A stretch of 19,489 bases of DNA from Bacteroidetes bacterium QH_10_64_37 (GCA_003023105.1 PXSZ01000001.1:1-19489), one strand, 5' to 3'. Numbered from the stretch's first letter, positions 1 to 8,760 are shown. Translations and numbers: made by a program. The notes: generated by a model not told the origin, from the sequence alone.

Positions 1-85
1 ACCGAATTCGGGGGATCCTTCGACTCCGCTTCGCCCTGACCGCAGGGAAGAAGTGCTTTCAGAGTGCGCTCCGCTCAGGATGACC
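1..85. repeat. Dispersed intergenic repeat, probable partial copy at the window edge
   Basis: This non-coding stretch carries the word GGATCCTTCG (13-22), GTGCTTTC (53-60) and an end CAGGATGAC (76-84). The same three words, or close variants, occur in the non-coding element at 14576-14739 (14704-14713, 14643-14650, 14731-14739), so the two look like members of one dispersed family. I recall similar intergenic sequences with GTCATTC-type ends from several bacterial phyla. The element may begin left of the window. No protein is supported here. Confidence 0.5.
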
Positions 86-115
86 CCAATACAAAAGGGA
101 TTGCTTGAAACTACA

Positions 116-1186
116 CTACCCATCGAGCCCGAGCGCCTCGCTCGCCCTCTGCGTCCCCTCCACGCGGGCCTCGATCTTGCGGAAGGCGGTGCGCCGGGCC
201 GTCGAGCGGTCGTCGCCGAAGGGGGAGAAGCCGCAGTCGTCGGTCGTCCCGAGCCGGTCGACCGGCAGGTGATCGGCCGCCCGCAGAACCGTATCCCGCA
301 CCTCCTCGGGCGACTCCACGCGCGGGTCGTTCACGTTGATGACGCCGAGAAAGATGGTCTGATCGTCCGTACTGTGTTCCTGAACGGTGTCAAGGACACG
401 CGCTTGGTCGTCTTCACTCGCAAACTGCATGTAGAAGCGCCCGGCGTTTAGCTCGAAGAGCAGGGGCAAAAGCTCCGCGTAGTCCACGTCGGCGCTGTGA
501 GTGGAGTCCCGGTCGCCCCCCGGACAGGTGTGCACGCCGATCCGCCGGCGCTCCTCCTCGGAGAAGCGGTCGAGCACGCGGTTGTTGAGGGCCACGAACT
601 GGCGAAGCAGGTCCTTCGACGGGTCGAGCTTCACGGCGAGGCGCCCCTCCGTAAAGTCCACCTGCACCGCGTGCGCCCCCGCGTCCAGGCACTGCCGGAT
701 GTCCGTTTCCACTTCGTCGACGAGATCGTTGAGGAAGGTCTCCTCCGAATACCCGGCGATGCCCTCGTCCGGGTAGAGGAAGCTGAGGGCCGAGGCGGAG
801 ATGACAGCCTGCTTCACCGGCACGGTCGCGTATTCCTGGGCCCGCGTCAGGTAGTCGACGGCGTACGTCTCGTAGCGAAACGGCCCCTCGGTGAGGCGAG
901 GGAGTTGCCGCGCGTGACCTGCCTCGAAGGGAATCTCGACGCCCCCCGGCTCGATGTTGTCGGCCCCTTCCACAGGGTAGGTCAGGAAGCTGGGCTTGGC
1001 CTGCTCGCCGTCGGTAATGACGGGCGAGCCGGTGTCCTCGAAGGCCTCAACGGTGGCCCGGAGGGCGCGGTCGTACACCTGGTCGAGCGCCTCGTCGCTG
1101 AGATCGCCCGTCCGGTGGGCGTGGAGGCTTTCGATGAGTTCTTCCGGACGCGGAATGCTGCCAATCGGTTCGGTGGGAAGCGGCAT
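116..1186 (-). CDS. MetE-core-like cobalamin-independent methyltransferase
   Basis: This 356-residue protein resembles the C-terminal catalytic half of cobalamin-independent methionine synthase (MetE/UROD-like TIM barrel), a family that moves methyl groups onto a zinc-bound thiol. It starts MPLPTEPIGSIPRP, the usual N-terminus of the stand-alone MetE-core family, and has the zinc-ligand type motif HTC (His209, Cys211) and a late cysteine (Cys308) in DDCGFSPFGDD. Where MetE has its zinc glutamate (IETS), my hand alignment puts Gln234 (YMQFAS), so the metal site may differ. The N-terminal MetE domain is absent, so the methyl donor and acceptor are unknown. It diverges from the BtuF-like gene across 135 bp. 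I saw no cobalamin riboswitch between them. It is probably cytoplasmic. Family is confident, substrate is not. Confidence 0.85.
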   Translation of the reverse strand: MPLPTEPIGSIPRPEELIESLHAHRTGDLSDEALDQVYDRALRATVEAFEDTGSPVITDGEQAKPSFLTYPVEGADNIEPGGVEIPFEAGHARQLPRLTEGPFRYETYAVDYLTRAQEYATVPVKQAVISASALSFLYPDEGIAGYSEETFLNDLVDEVETDIRQCLDAGAHAVQVDFTEGRLAVKLDPSKDLLRQFVALNNRVLDRFSEEERRRIGVHTCPGGDRDSTHSADVDYAELLPLLFELNAGRFYMQFASEDDQARVLDTVQEHSTDDQTIFLGVINVNDPRVESPEEVRDTVLRAADHLPVDRLGTTDDCGFSPFGDDRSTARRTAFRKIEARVEGTQRASEALGLDG

Positions 1187-1207
1187 GAGACGGGGTTCGG
1201 TGTGGCG

Positions 1208-1223
1208 GGGAACGGGCGTTCCC
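1208..1223. other. Small inverted repeat in the divergent promoter region
   Basis: GGGAAC (1208-1213) and GTTCCC (1218-1223) form a 6-bp inverted repeat with a 4-bp GGGC centre. It lies 22 bp upstream of the MetE-like start in the 135-bp intergenic region shared with the BtuF-like gene. It could be an operator for a dimeric regulator or just a hairpin. No promoter motif is clear nearby. Confidence 0.3.
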
Positions 1224-1321
1224 TACACGCCGCAACACCCGAAACGATTCCTCAGACACGAACCAACGGGATTCACTGTGTCGTTCGACGTACAGAAATG
1301 AACTCAACAATCTGACGTCCG

Positions 1322-2125
1322 ATGTCCACCGCCACCGACGCCCGCGGATACGAACTCACGCTCGACGCGCCGCCCCGTCGCATCGTCTCCCTGGTGCCGA
1401 GCCAGACGGAACTGCTGGCGCATCTGAATCTGGAGGGCGAGGTCGTCGGCGTCACGCGCTTCTGCGAGCGGCCCGAGGGGTGGCGCTCGGAAAAGACCAT
1501 CGTCGGGGGGACGAAGCAGGTCGACATCGACACGGTCCGGTCCCTGAATCCCGACCTCATTCTCGCCAACCACGAGGAGAATACGGCCGAGGACGTGGAG
1601 GCGCTCGACGCGATTGCTCCAGTGTTCGTCACGGAGGTCAAAACCGTGCCGGGGGCGCTTGAGATGATCCGCACGGTCGGCACGCTCACCGACACCGCCG
1701 ACCGTACCTCCACCCTGGTCGGCCGCATCATCTCTCGCTTTCGGGCCCTGCCCGAGTTTTCGCCGCTCCGCGCCGCCTACCTCATCTGGCGCGAGCCCTA
1801 CATGAGCGTCGGGGGCGACACGTTTATCCACGACGTGATGGACTGGGGCGGCCTCACGAACGTCTACGGCACCCGGACGCGGTACCCGGAGGTGACCGTC
1901 GATGCGCTTGCCGAGCGGGACCTGGACGTCGTTCTCTGCTCCAGCGAGCCGTTTCCTTTCCACAAGAAGGACACATTCACGGCCGACCTCCGCGCAGCCC
2001 TCCCCGACACTCCGGTCGAGATCGTCGACGGCCAACCGTTCTCGTGGTACGGACCCCGCCTTCTCGACACGCCCGCGTACCTGACCGACCTGCGGGAGCG
2101 CCTGCCCACGCCCCATGCCGCGTAG
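1322..2125 (+). CDS. Helical-backbone metal receptor, BtuF-like binding protein without signal peptide
   Basis: This 267-residue protein has the fold signature of class III periplasmic binding proteins (PF01497, BtuF/FhuD type). RRIVSLVPSQTELLAHLNL and VVGVTRFCERP form the N-lobe, and SLNPDLILANHEENTAEDVEAL is the characteristic sequence before the linking helix. The C-lobe contains YLIWREPYMSVGGDTFIHDVMDWGG. Such proteins bind cobalamin, haem or siderophore-metal complexes and deliver them to ABC importers. Two things are odd. There is no signal peptide or lipobox at the start chosen, and no permease or ATPase gene is adjacent. It may be a cytosolic receptor or a metal-sensing protein. The ATG at 1322 follows the in-frame boundary directly. 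The divergent MetE-like gene may be functionally linked, but that is only an inference from position. Confidence 0.85.
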   Translation: MSTATDARGYELTLDAPPRRIVSLVPSQTELLAHLNLEGEVVGVTRFCERPEGWRSEKTIVGGTKQVDIDTVRSLNPDLILANHEENTAEDVEALDAIAPVFVTEVKTVPGALEMIRTVGTLTDTADRTSTLVGRIISRFRALPEFSPLRAAYLIWREPYMSVGGDTFIHDVMDWGGLTNVYGTRTRYPEVTVDALAERDLDVVLCSSEPFPFHKKDTFTADLRAALPDTPVEIVDGQPFSWYGPRLLDTPAYLTDLRERLPTPHAA

Positions 2126-2265
2126 TACGGGCTTCGCGGCAGGACGCCTCTACTTCCTCACACCTCGGTAATTCCCCCCTTTCCTCTTCCCCCGCCTTGC
2201 CCCTCCCGCCGCGTTTCGATACCTTCGGGACGCCCCGCCCCTTTCGCAACGCGACGTTTCCCACC

Positions 2266-3495
2266 ATGCCCTCCACCGTACCTTTTCCCCTCGTCTGCAT
2301 CGTGTTCGGGATCCTCCTCGCCGGCTGCCAGTCGTCTGCGTCCCAGTCCGAACCCTCCGTGCAGGCCCGAGCCGACAGCCTCGCCCACACCGGCATTCTG
2401 GTGGATGGGCACATCGACCTCCCCTACCGCCTCAATGAGTTCTACGAAAACCCGGCCGACTCGACCGTCGGCGGCGACTTCGACTATCCCCGCGCCCGGG
2501 CGGGCGGTCTCGACGCCCCCTTCATGTCTATCTACATCCCGACCTACCTCCAGGACACCCCGGGCGCCGCCACGGAGCGGGCCAACGCGCTGATCAACCT
2601 GGTAGAGCAAATTGCAGAGGCGCATCCCGACAAATTCACGCTCGCCACCTCGCCCGAGGAGGTGCGAAAGATTGCCGAGACCGACGCGCTCGCGCTTCCC
2701 ATGGGCATGGAAAACGGAGCCGGGCTCGGAGGCGATCTTGACAACCTCCAGCACTTCTACGACCGCGGCATCCGCTACATCACCCTCACGCACGGCGAGC
2801 ACAACCGCATCGGCGACTCCTCCTACGACGACGCGCCGCCCCGGTGGAACGGGCTGAGTCCGTTCGGCGAGACGGTGGTCGCCGAGATGAACCGCCTCGG
2901 CATCATGGTCGACATCTCGCACGTGACCGACTCGACGGCCGCTGACGTGTTGGCGCAGACGGAAGCTCCGGTTATCGCGTCGCACTCCAGTTGCCGCCAC
3001 TTCACCCCCGGCTGGGAGCGCAACGTGAGCGACGAGCTCATCAAGGGCATCGCCGATACCGGGGGCGTCGTCATGATTACCTTCGGCTCCACGTTTTTGC
3101 GCGACGAGTACAAGGACGAGGACGATCCGATCCGGGCGGAGGTGGAAGCGCGCATTGACTCGATGGGCTGGGCAGAGGACTCGCGGGAGGCCATCGTCTA
3201 CGAGCAAAAGATGCGGAAGACCCATCCCATCGGCACCGTGCAGGACGTGGCCGATCACATCGACCACGCCGTCAACCTCGTGGGTGCGGACCACGTGGGC
3301 CTCGGCTCCGACTTCGACGGCGTGTTCGCCCTGCCGAAGGGGCTGCAGGACGCCTCGGGCTACCCGAATCTCGTGGCCGAACTGCTCCGCCGCGGCTACA
3401 CGGAGGACGAAATTTCTAAGATCCTCGGCGAAAACCTGCTCCGCGTGTGGACGGAGGTCGAGGCCACCGCCGAGCGCCTTCAGCAAGACCGATAG
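2266..3495 (+). CDS. Membrane dipeptidase, peptidase family M19, lipoprotein
   Basis: This is a 409-residue zinc dipeptidase of the renal dipeptidase family (M19), which cleaves dipeptides. The metal ligands are visible: HID (His49, Asp51), the bridging glutamate in MGMENG (Glu149), His219 in DISHVTD and His240 in IASHSS. Arg244 and Asp329 (GLGSDFDG) fit the substrate site. The reading frame is open from 2044, but I chose the ATG at 2266. It gives a classical lipoprotein signal: a hydrophobic stretch ending LLAGC, with Cys21 as the lipidation site. That places the enzyme on the periplasmic face of a membrane. The gene lies 140 bp after the BtuF-like gene and converges with the helicase gene. 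Length and motifs are normal for the family and all catalytic residues are present. Confidence 0.93.
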   Translation: MPSTVPFPLVCIVFGILLAGCQSSASQSEPSVQARADSLAHTGILVDGHIDLPYRLNEFYENPADSTVGGDFDYPRARAGGLDAPFMSIYIPTYLQDTPGAATERANALINLVEQIAEAHPDKFTLATSPEEVRKIAETDALALPMGMENGAGLGGDLDNLQHFYDRGIRYITLTHGEHNRIGDSSYDDAPPRWNGLSPFGETVVAEMNRLGIMVDISHVTDSTAADVLAQTEAPVIASHSSCRHFTPGWERNVSDELIKGIADTGGVVMITFGSTFLRDEYKDEDDPIRAEVEARIDSMGWAEDSREAIVYEQKMRKTHPIGTVQDVADHIDHAVNLVGADHVGLGSDFDGVFALPKGLQDASGYPNLVAELLRRGYTEDEISKILGENLLRVWTEVEATAERLQQDR

Positions 3496-3543
3496 GAGAC
3501 GAGGCAGCAAATCGGCACGCCATCTGGACAACGCGGAAGCGAC

Positions 3544-4809
3544 CTACACCAGCAGCGCGAGGCGGCGGGACGGGCGCGTGACGGCCACGTAGAGGAGGGC
3601 CTCCTGCTCCTTGCCCCGGCATACTCGTACGTCTCGGTGGTCCACAAACACCGTGTCGTAGGTGGATCCCTGCGCGCGGTGTACCGTCGTGGCGTACGCG
3701 TAGTCGACCCGGGCAAACTGCTCGCGGAGCTCGAAGAACCGGTCCCACTTCGAGGGATCGTCCTGCGCTCTCTCGCGGCGGCGCTCCAGCCGCTCTTCGT
3801 AGCGCTCAAACTCATCCTCGTGCAATACGTGGACCGTCCGCGTGAGCCCGCGGCCCGGCGTGCGCACTTTGAGCTCCCACACCGTCCACTCGCTCTGATC
3901 GTCGGCCTCAAACGTGTCGACGGTCGCCTTTTTGACGCGCACTTCCTCACTATTTGTGAGGCGCTGCACGCCGTCGTGGAACCAGGTCTCGGTGCCCACC
4001 AGCCACTCTCCCTCTACGAACCGATCCGCGTCAGCCCCGTAGCGCTCGGCGCGGATTTCGCGGTTGTAGCGGCGGACCGTCTTGTTGCGGTAGGCGAGCA
4101 TGCGGGCGTGGGTGGCGTCCTCGGCGAAGGCCTCCGTGTCGAAGGCGCGGAGCACGCTGTCGAGAAATTCCTCGCGGTTGCGCGTGACGGCGACGCCTTT
4201 TCCGTCCTCAAACGTGCTTCCAAAGCGGCCGTCGGCTCCGGTGCGGATCTTGGTGGCGAGCTCCAAGATGGGATTGTCAGCCGCCTGGCGGTGGATCGTC
4301 TCCAGGGTGGGCCCGGGCACGTCGAGCGCAGGCGACGGGTCCTCGTTCACGGGCGGAAGCTGGGCCGGATCGCCCACGAAGAGCCACTGCACCCAGAAGG
4401 GGGCGTCCTCGATGTGCGACCATTCCTCGCGTCCGATCATGGAGGCCTCGTCCACAATCACGATGCCCTCGGTGAAGTTGCGCTCCTCCTCCGCCACCAG
4501 CTCGTACTCTCCGTCCTCCGTGGGCTTCAGGCGCAGTCCAAGAAACGAGTGGAGCGTCTGCATCTGCACGGGCGCGTTGCCGAGCTCCTCGCTGAGCACC
4601 TGTACGGCCTTGTGGGTGGGGGCGCAGACGGTCACCGCGCAGTCCTCGTCCAGGAGCTGCTCCACGAGGCGACTCACGAGGTACGTCTTGCCCGTGCCGG
4701 CGTACCCGCGCAGCCCCGTAAATCGCTCGCCGCGGGCGAGGCGGTCGTAGACCCGATCGTAGGCCTCCTGCTGATCTTCGGTGAAGGGGGCGTCGGCAAA
4801 CGTCGACAT
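3544..4809 (-). CDS. RecD/Dda-like SF1B ATP-dependent DNA helicase
   Basis: This 421-residue single-domain helicase is of the RecD2/T4 Dda type (superfamily 1B, 5' to 3'). In order it has a Q-motif-like start (FTEDQQEAYDRV), Walker A GYAGTGKT (35-42), motif Ia CAPTHKAV, and Walker B VIVDEASM with Asp120-Glu121. Motif III is GDPAQLPPV with Gln150, motif V is TTVHRAQGSTYDTVFVDH, and motif VI is YVAVTRPSRR with Arg412. The N-terminal helical extension of RecD2 is absent, so it is closer to Dda-like stand-alone helicases. The likely role is unwinding short DNA in repair or replication restart. It stands alone between a convergent dipeptidase and the tRNA-Ser terminator. The start MSTFADAPF lies just before the first motif, so no longer start is needed. 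Confidence 0.93.
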   Translation of the reverse strand: MSTFADAPFTEDQQEAYDRVYDRLARGERFTGLRGYAGTGKTYLVSRLVEQLLDEDCAVTVCAPTHKAVQVLSEELGNAPVQMQTLHSFLGLRLKPTEDGEYELVAEEERNFTEGIVIVDEASMIGREEWSHIEDAPFWVQWLFVGDPAQLPPVNEDPSPALDVPGPTLETIHRQAADNPILELATKIRTGADGRFGSTFEDGKGVAVTRNREEFLDSVLRAFDTEAFAEDATHARMLAYRNKTVRRYNREIRAERYGADADRFVEGEWLVGTETWFHDGVQRLTNSEEVRVKKATVDTFEADDQSEWTVWELKVRTPGRGLTRTVHVLHEDEFERYEERLERRRERAQDDPSKWDRFFELREQFARVDYAYATTVHRAQGSTYDTVFVDHRDVRVCRGKEQEALLYVAVTRPSRRLALLV

Positions 4810-4934
4810 CGACGAGAAAGGCGACCCGCTTGAATGAGAGCGGGGGAATCGGTCAGAAAACGAGCGAGAGGCGACCTACGAATCGGGCAAGGGCGTGGTG
4901 AGGATCCAGTGGAGGCGCGGGATCGGACTCGCCC

Positions 4935-4968
4935 AAAAAGAAAAGGCCCGCCCCGACAGAGGGTCGGG
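4935..4968 (-). terminator. Probable intrinsic terminator downstream of tRNA-Ser
   Basis: On the minus strand CCCGAC (4968-4963) and GTCGGG (4957-4952) form a 6-bp stem with a 5-base loop. It is followed after about 7 G/C-rich bases by TTTTCTTTTT (4944-4935). It sits about 15 bases after the 3' end of tRNA-Ser, the right place to end that transcript and possibly the atp transcript reading through from atpG. The gap between stem and T tract makes it imperfect. Confidence 0.55.
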
Positions 4969-4982
4969 ACCGGCGCGTGGGG

Positions 4983-5072
4983 CGGAGAGGGGGGGATTCG
5001 AACCCCCGAAACGGCTCATCACCGTTTACTCCCTTAGCAGGGGAGCGCCTTCGACCGCTCGGCCACCTCTCC
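4983..5072 (-). tRNA. tRNA-Ser (anticodon GCU)
   Basis: The minus strand folds as a class II tRNA. The acceptor stem GGAGAGG (5072-5066) pairs with CCTCTCC (4990-4984), with discriminator G at 4983. The D-arm region is TGGCCGAGCGGTC. The anticodon stem-loop is CTCCC-CTGCTAA-GGGAG, giving anticodon GCU, which reads AGC/AGU serine codons. The long variable arm pairs AAACGG with CCGTTT, as expected for serine tRNAs. The T-arm is CGGGGGTTCGAATCCCCC. The 3' CCA is not encoded (CCC follows the discriminator), so it must be added post-transcriptionally. It lies 102 bp downstream of atpG on the same strand and may be cotranscribed with it. Confidence 0.97.
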
Positions 5073-5121
5073 GTCTATCACTTTCCTCGTATGCCCCCAC
5101 GTCGACAATGTTGCAGCAGAC

Positions 5122-5161
5122 ATCCTACACACTCCCATGCCCCCACGCTCCCACGCACTCA
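5122..5161. repeat. 8-bp-phased degenerate word array behind atpG
   Basis: Five consecutive octamers of the type NNCTCCCA are in register: ATCCTACA, CACTCCCA, TGCCCCCA, CGCTCCCA, CGCACTCA. On the transcribed strand the word is roughly TGGGAGCG. The array begins 13 bases after the atpG stop codon and lies between atpG and tRNA-Ser. It is not coding. It is the only array of this group with period 8 rather than 7. Confidence 0.6.
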
Positions 5162-5174
5162 GTGGATCTACGAG

Positions 5175-6101
5175 CTACTCAGACTCCTCCAGCGCCTCGG
5201 CCCCACTGGTAATGTCCAGCAGCTCCCGCGTGATGGCACTCTGCCGGGCACGATTGTATTCCAGGGTCAGGTCCTCGATCAACTCCTCGGCATTGGTGGT
5301 CGCGTTGTCCATCGCCACCATCCGCGCTCCCTGCTCGGCGGCGTTCGACTCAAGAAGTGCTCGCCACATCTGGTAGTAGAGGAAGCGCGGCACGAGCTCG
5401 TCGAGCAGCCCGCGAGCGTCGGGCTCGAAAATGTAATCGACGGCCTGACCGTTTTCAGGCAGGTGAAACACGTTCGCCTCCTCCTGCATCACCGGCGTCT
5501 CGAAGCGCTCCTCGGGGATGGGCAGCAGGGGCTCTACGATCTGGTTTTGGACGATCGTGTTCTTGAACTCGTTGTACACGAGCGTCACTTCGCCCCAGAT
5601 GCCGCGCTCGAAGCCCTCCACGGCATCCTGCACCACCTGCCGGGCCACGTTGAAGTTGAGGTCGTCGAAGATGCCCTGGTAATCTCCGACGAGGCGGTAG
5701 TCGCGCTTCTGGAAGTGCTTGTGTGCCTTCTCGCCCACGCACAGCAGAAATAGATCGTCATTCCGCCGCTCCTGAGCATAGGAGGTCTCGATCAAATTCT
5801 CGGCGGTCTTGAACACGTCGCTGTTAAAGGAGCCGCACAGCCCCCGGTCGGCCGCCACCACGATGACCAGCACGCCGGTGGCCTCTTCGGGCGCCTCGAA
5901 GAACGAGTGGGCAGTCGGATCGAGCTCCCGCTTCAGGTGGTTGGTGAGCTCTCGAACTTTGTAGGCGTAGGGCCGGGCCTGAAAGATCCTCTCCTGCGCC
6001 CGACGCAGCTTGGCCGCCGCCACCATCTTCATCGCCCGCGTCACCTGCTTGGTGTTCTCGACCGACTCGATTCGGTTCCGAATGTCGCGAAGATTCGCCA
6101 T
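5175..6101 (-). CDS. atpG: ATP synthase subunit gamma
   Basis: This is the 308-residue central-stalk gamma subunit of F1, which rotates inside the alpha3beta3 head and couples it to the c ring. The N-terminal helix MANLRDIRNRIESVENTKQ followed by TRAMKMVAAAKLRRAQ is diagnostic. The C-terminal helix LEYNRARQSAITRELLDITSGAEAL is the other conserved coiled-coil strand. The middle Rossmann-like domain includes VVAADRGLCGSFN. It is some 20 residues longer than the E. coli subunit, with extra acidic residues in the central part. It is the last atp gene of the cluster. atpD and atpC, which usually follow in other bacteria, are not here, because tRNA-Ser comes next. It is separated from atpA by 183 bp holding a repeat array, so the two are not translationally coupled. 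Confidence 0.98.
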   Translation of the reverse strand: MANLRDIRNRIESVENTKQVTRAMKMVAAAKLRRAQERIFQARPYAYKVRELTNHLKRELDPTAHSFFEAPEEATGVLVIVVAADRGLCGSFNSDVFKTAENLIETSYAQERRNDDLFLLCVGEKAHKHFQKRDYRLVGDYQGIFDDLNFNVARQVVQDAVEGFERGIWGEVTLVYNEFKNTIVQNQIVEPLLPIPEERFETPVMQEEANVFHLPENGQAVDYIFEPDARGLLDELVPRFLYYQMWRALLESNAAEQGARMVAMDNATTNAEELIEDLTLEYNRARQSAITRELLDITSGAEALEESE

Positions 6102-6188
6102 GGGCGGTTAAACAATCTAATTGGTGAAGCCGGGAACGCCCCTGTAAGGCCGTTCAGACAGAAGCGGCTTGGTTCTAAGCCCCGTTTT

Positions 6189-6282
6189 AGTCATGAGTGA
6201 ATGAGTCATGAGTGATGAGGCATGAGGAATGTTCTTCGCGGAACCCCCACTCATAACTCGCGACTCATGACTCGTGACTCAA
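6189..6282. repeat. Inverted pair of heptamer arrays between atpA and atpG
   Basis: The left arm (6189-6231) has six units of the type AGTCATG/AGTGATG, five of 7 bp and one of 8. The right arm (6248-6282) has five 7-bp units of the type GACTCAT/GACTCGT, which is the reverse complement word. The 16-bp centre contains TTCTTCGCGGAA. A perfect 11-bp inverted match links 6203-6213 with 6263-6273. On the transcript the array starts 2 bases after the atpA stop codon. RNA could fold into a long, imperfect hairpin. Confidence 0.75.
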
Positions 6283-6284
6283 AG

Positions 6285-7934
<1,650 letters not shown>

Positions 7935-8033
7935 TGGGAATCGAGCGTTGAGTCATCAGGTCATCGAGAGCAAGACGGGCGACACCCCTAGCACGGGCGG
8001 TGACAAACGTCCGATGGGAAGGGGGCGTTTCGG

Positions 8034-8117
8034 TACTGCGTATTGCGTAGTGCGTATTGCGTGATGCATCCTGCATCGTACGGAGAGAGAATACGAAATA
8101 CGCACTACGTACGGAAT
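8034..8117. repeat. Heptamer array with inverted arms between atpH and atpA
   Basis: Twelve 7-bp units run in unbroken register. The left part is of the type TACTGCG, TATTGCG, TAGTGCG, TATTGCG (8034-8061). Degenerate central units follow (8062-8089), and then reverse-complement-type words AATACGA, AATACGC, ACTACGT (8090-8110). A perfect 13-bp inverted repeat pairs 8046-8058 with 8097-8109. Inside it GATGCA/TGCATC (8063-8068, 8072-8077) forms a small second hairpin. In the transcript the array begins 6 bases after the atpH stop. No ORF fits the region. Confidence 0.8.
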
Positions 8118-8123
8118 TCCTCA

Positions 8124-8702
8124 TCATGATGCATGACGTGCCCCGTTGTCCTCCAGCGAAAGGGTGGCATTTTGCAGCTGATCGCGCAGCGCGTTGAGCT
8201 GGCTGCGCACGCTTCCGTCAAAGACCCGGTCGCCAATGCGGATCACGAGCCCGCCGATCAGGTCTGGATTCTCCTCCAGGTGCAGGCGGACGTCCTTCCC
8301 CGTTTTCTCTTCGAGGGCCTCCACCAGGGCGGTGCGGTCCTCATCGTTCAGCGGCTGGGCCACCGTCACCTCCGCGTCCACGATGCCGCGCTGTTCGTCA
8401 CGAAGGGACTGGTACTGATCGAGGATGGCCTTTGTCAGGGTCTCCCGATCTTTCTGCACCAGGAGCCGCAGAAATTGCAGCGTGAGCGTCTCCACCCGTT
8501 CCTCCAAGAGCTCCTGAAGGATCGACTCCTTCTTCTCCTGGGGAATCACAGGGCTCTCGAAGAAGCGCGACAGCTCGCGGTTCGACTCGATGTTGTTCCG
8601 GAGCATGAGAACGTCGTCGTCGACGGCCGCAAGCCCCCCGGCCGCATCGGCTTCTTCGTAGAGCGCGGTGGCGTACCGCCGAGTGACCGTGCGCTGGCTC
8701 AT
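8124..8702 (-). CDS. atpH: ATP synthase subunit delta
   Basis: This is the 192-residue delta (OSCP-type) subunit, which ties the F1 head to the b-subunit peripheral stalk. The N-terminal six-helix domain starts RRYATALYEEADAAGG and contains LRNNIESNRELSRFFESPVIPQEKKESIL. The C-terminal domain has the conserved pattern VAQPLNDEDRTALVEALEEKTGKDVRLHLEENPDLIGGLVIRIGDRVFDGSVRSQLNAL, matching the LIGG..IRIGD..DGS signature. Length is slightly above the E. coli subunit (177). It stands between atpF and atpA in the usual order. A 58-bp spacer with a heptamer array separates it from atpF. Confidence 0.97.
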   Translation of the reverse strand: MSQRTVTRRYATALYEEADAAGGLAAVDDDVLMLRNNIESNRELSRFFESPVIPQEKKESILQELLEERVETLTLQFLRLLVQKDRETLTKAILDQYQSLRDEQRGIVDAEVTVAQPLNDEDRTALVEALEEKTGKDVRLHLEENPDLIGGLVIRIGDRVFDGSVRSQLNALRDQLQNATLSLEDNGARHAS

Positions 8703-8723
8703 ACAAGTACTGGGGGAAGAAAG

Positions 8724-8758
8724 TTGGACGTTAAACGTTTAACGTGGAAGGTTCAACG
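8724..8758. repeat. Heptamer array and 18-bp palindrome between atpF and atpH
   Basis: Five 7-bp units are in register: TTGGACG, TTAAACG, TTTAACG, TGGAAGG, TTCAACG. Units two and three create a perfect 18-bp palindrome, ACGTTAAACGTTTAACGT (8728-8745). In the transcript the array begins 2 bases after the atpF stop codon and ends 21 bases before the atpH start. A hairpin from this palindrome could influence coupling of the two cistrons or serve as a binding site. Confidence 0.75.
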
Positions 8759-8760
8759 CA

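Noticed and set aside
4..19. GAATTC and GGATCC close together at the left edge, like a cloning polylinker
   Set aside because: GGATCCTTCG recurs at 14704-14713 inside a native repeat, so the sites are explained by genomic sequence.
1187..1321. Possible cobalamin riboswitch between the MetE-like and BtuF-like genes
   Set aside because: The spacer is only 135 bp and has no B12-box-like core; only a 6-bp inverted repeat is visible.
2044..2265. N-terminal extension of the M19 dipeptidase
   Set aside because: It would hide the lipoprotein signal peptide that starts exactly at ATG 2266 and overlaps the BtuF-like gene.
8034..8117. CRISPR array
   Set aside because: Units are 7 bp without spacers, degenerate and partly inverted; no cas gene is present.
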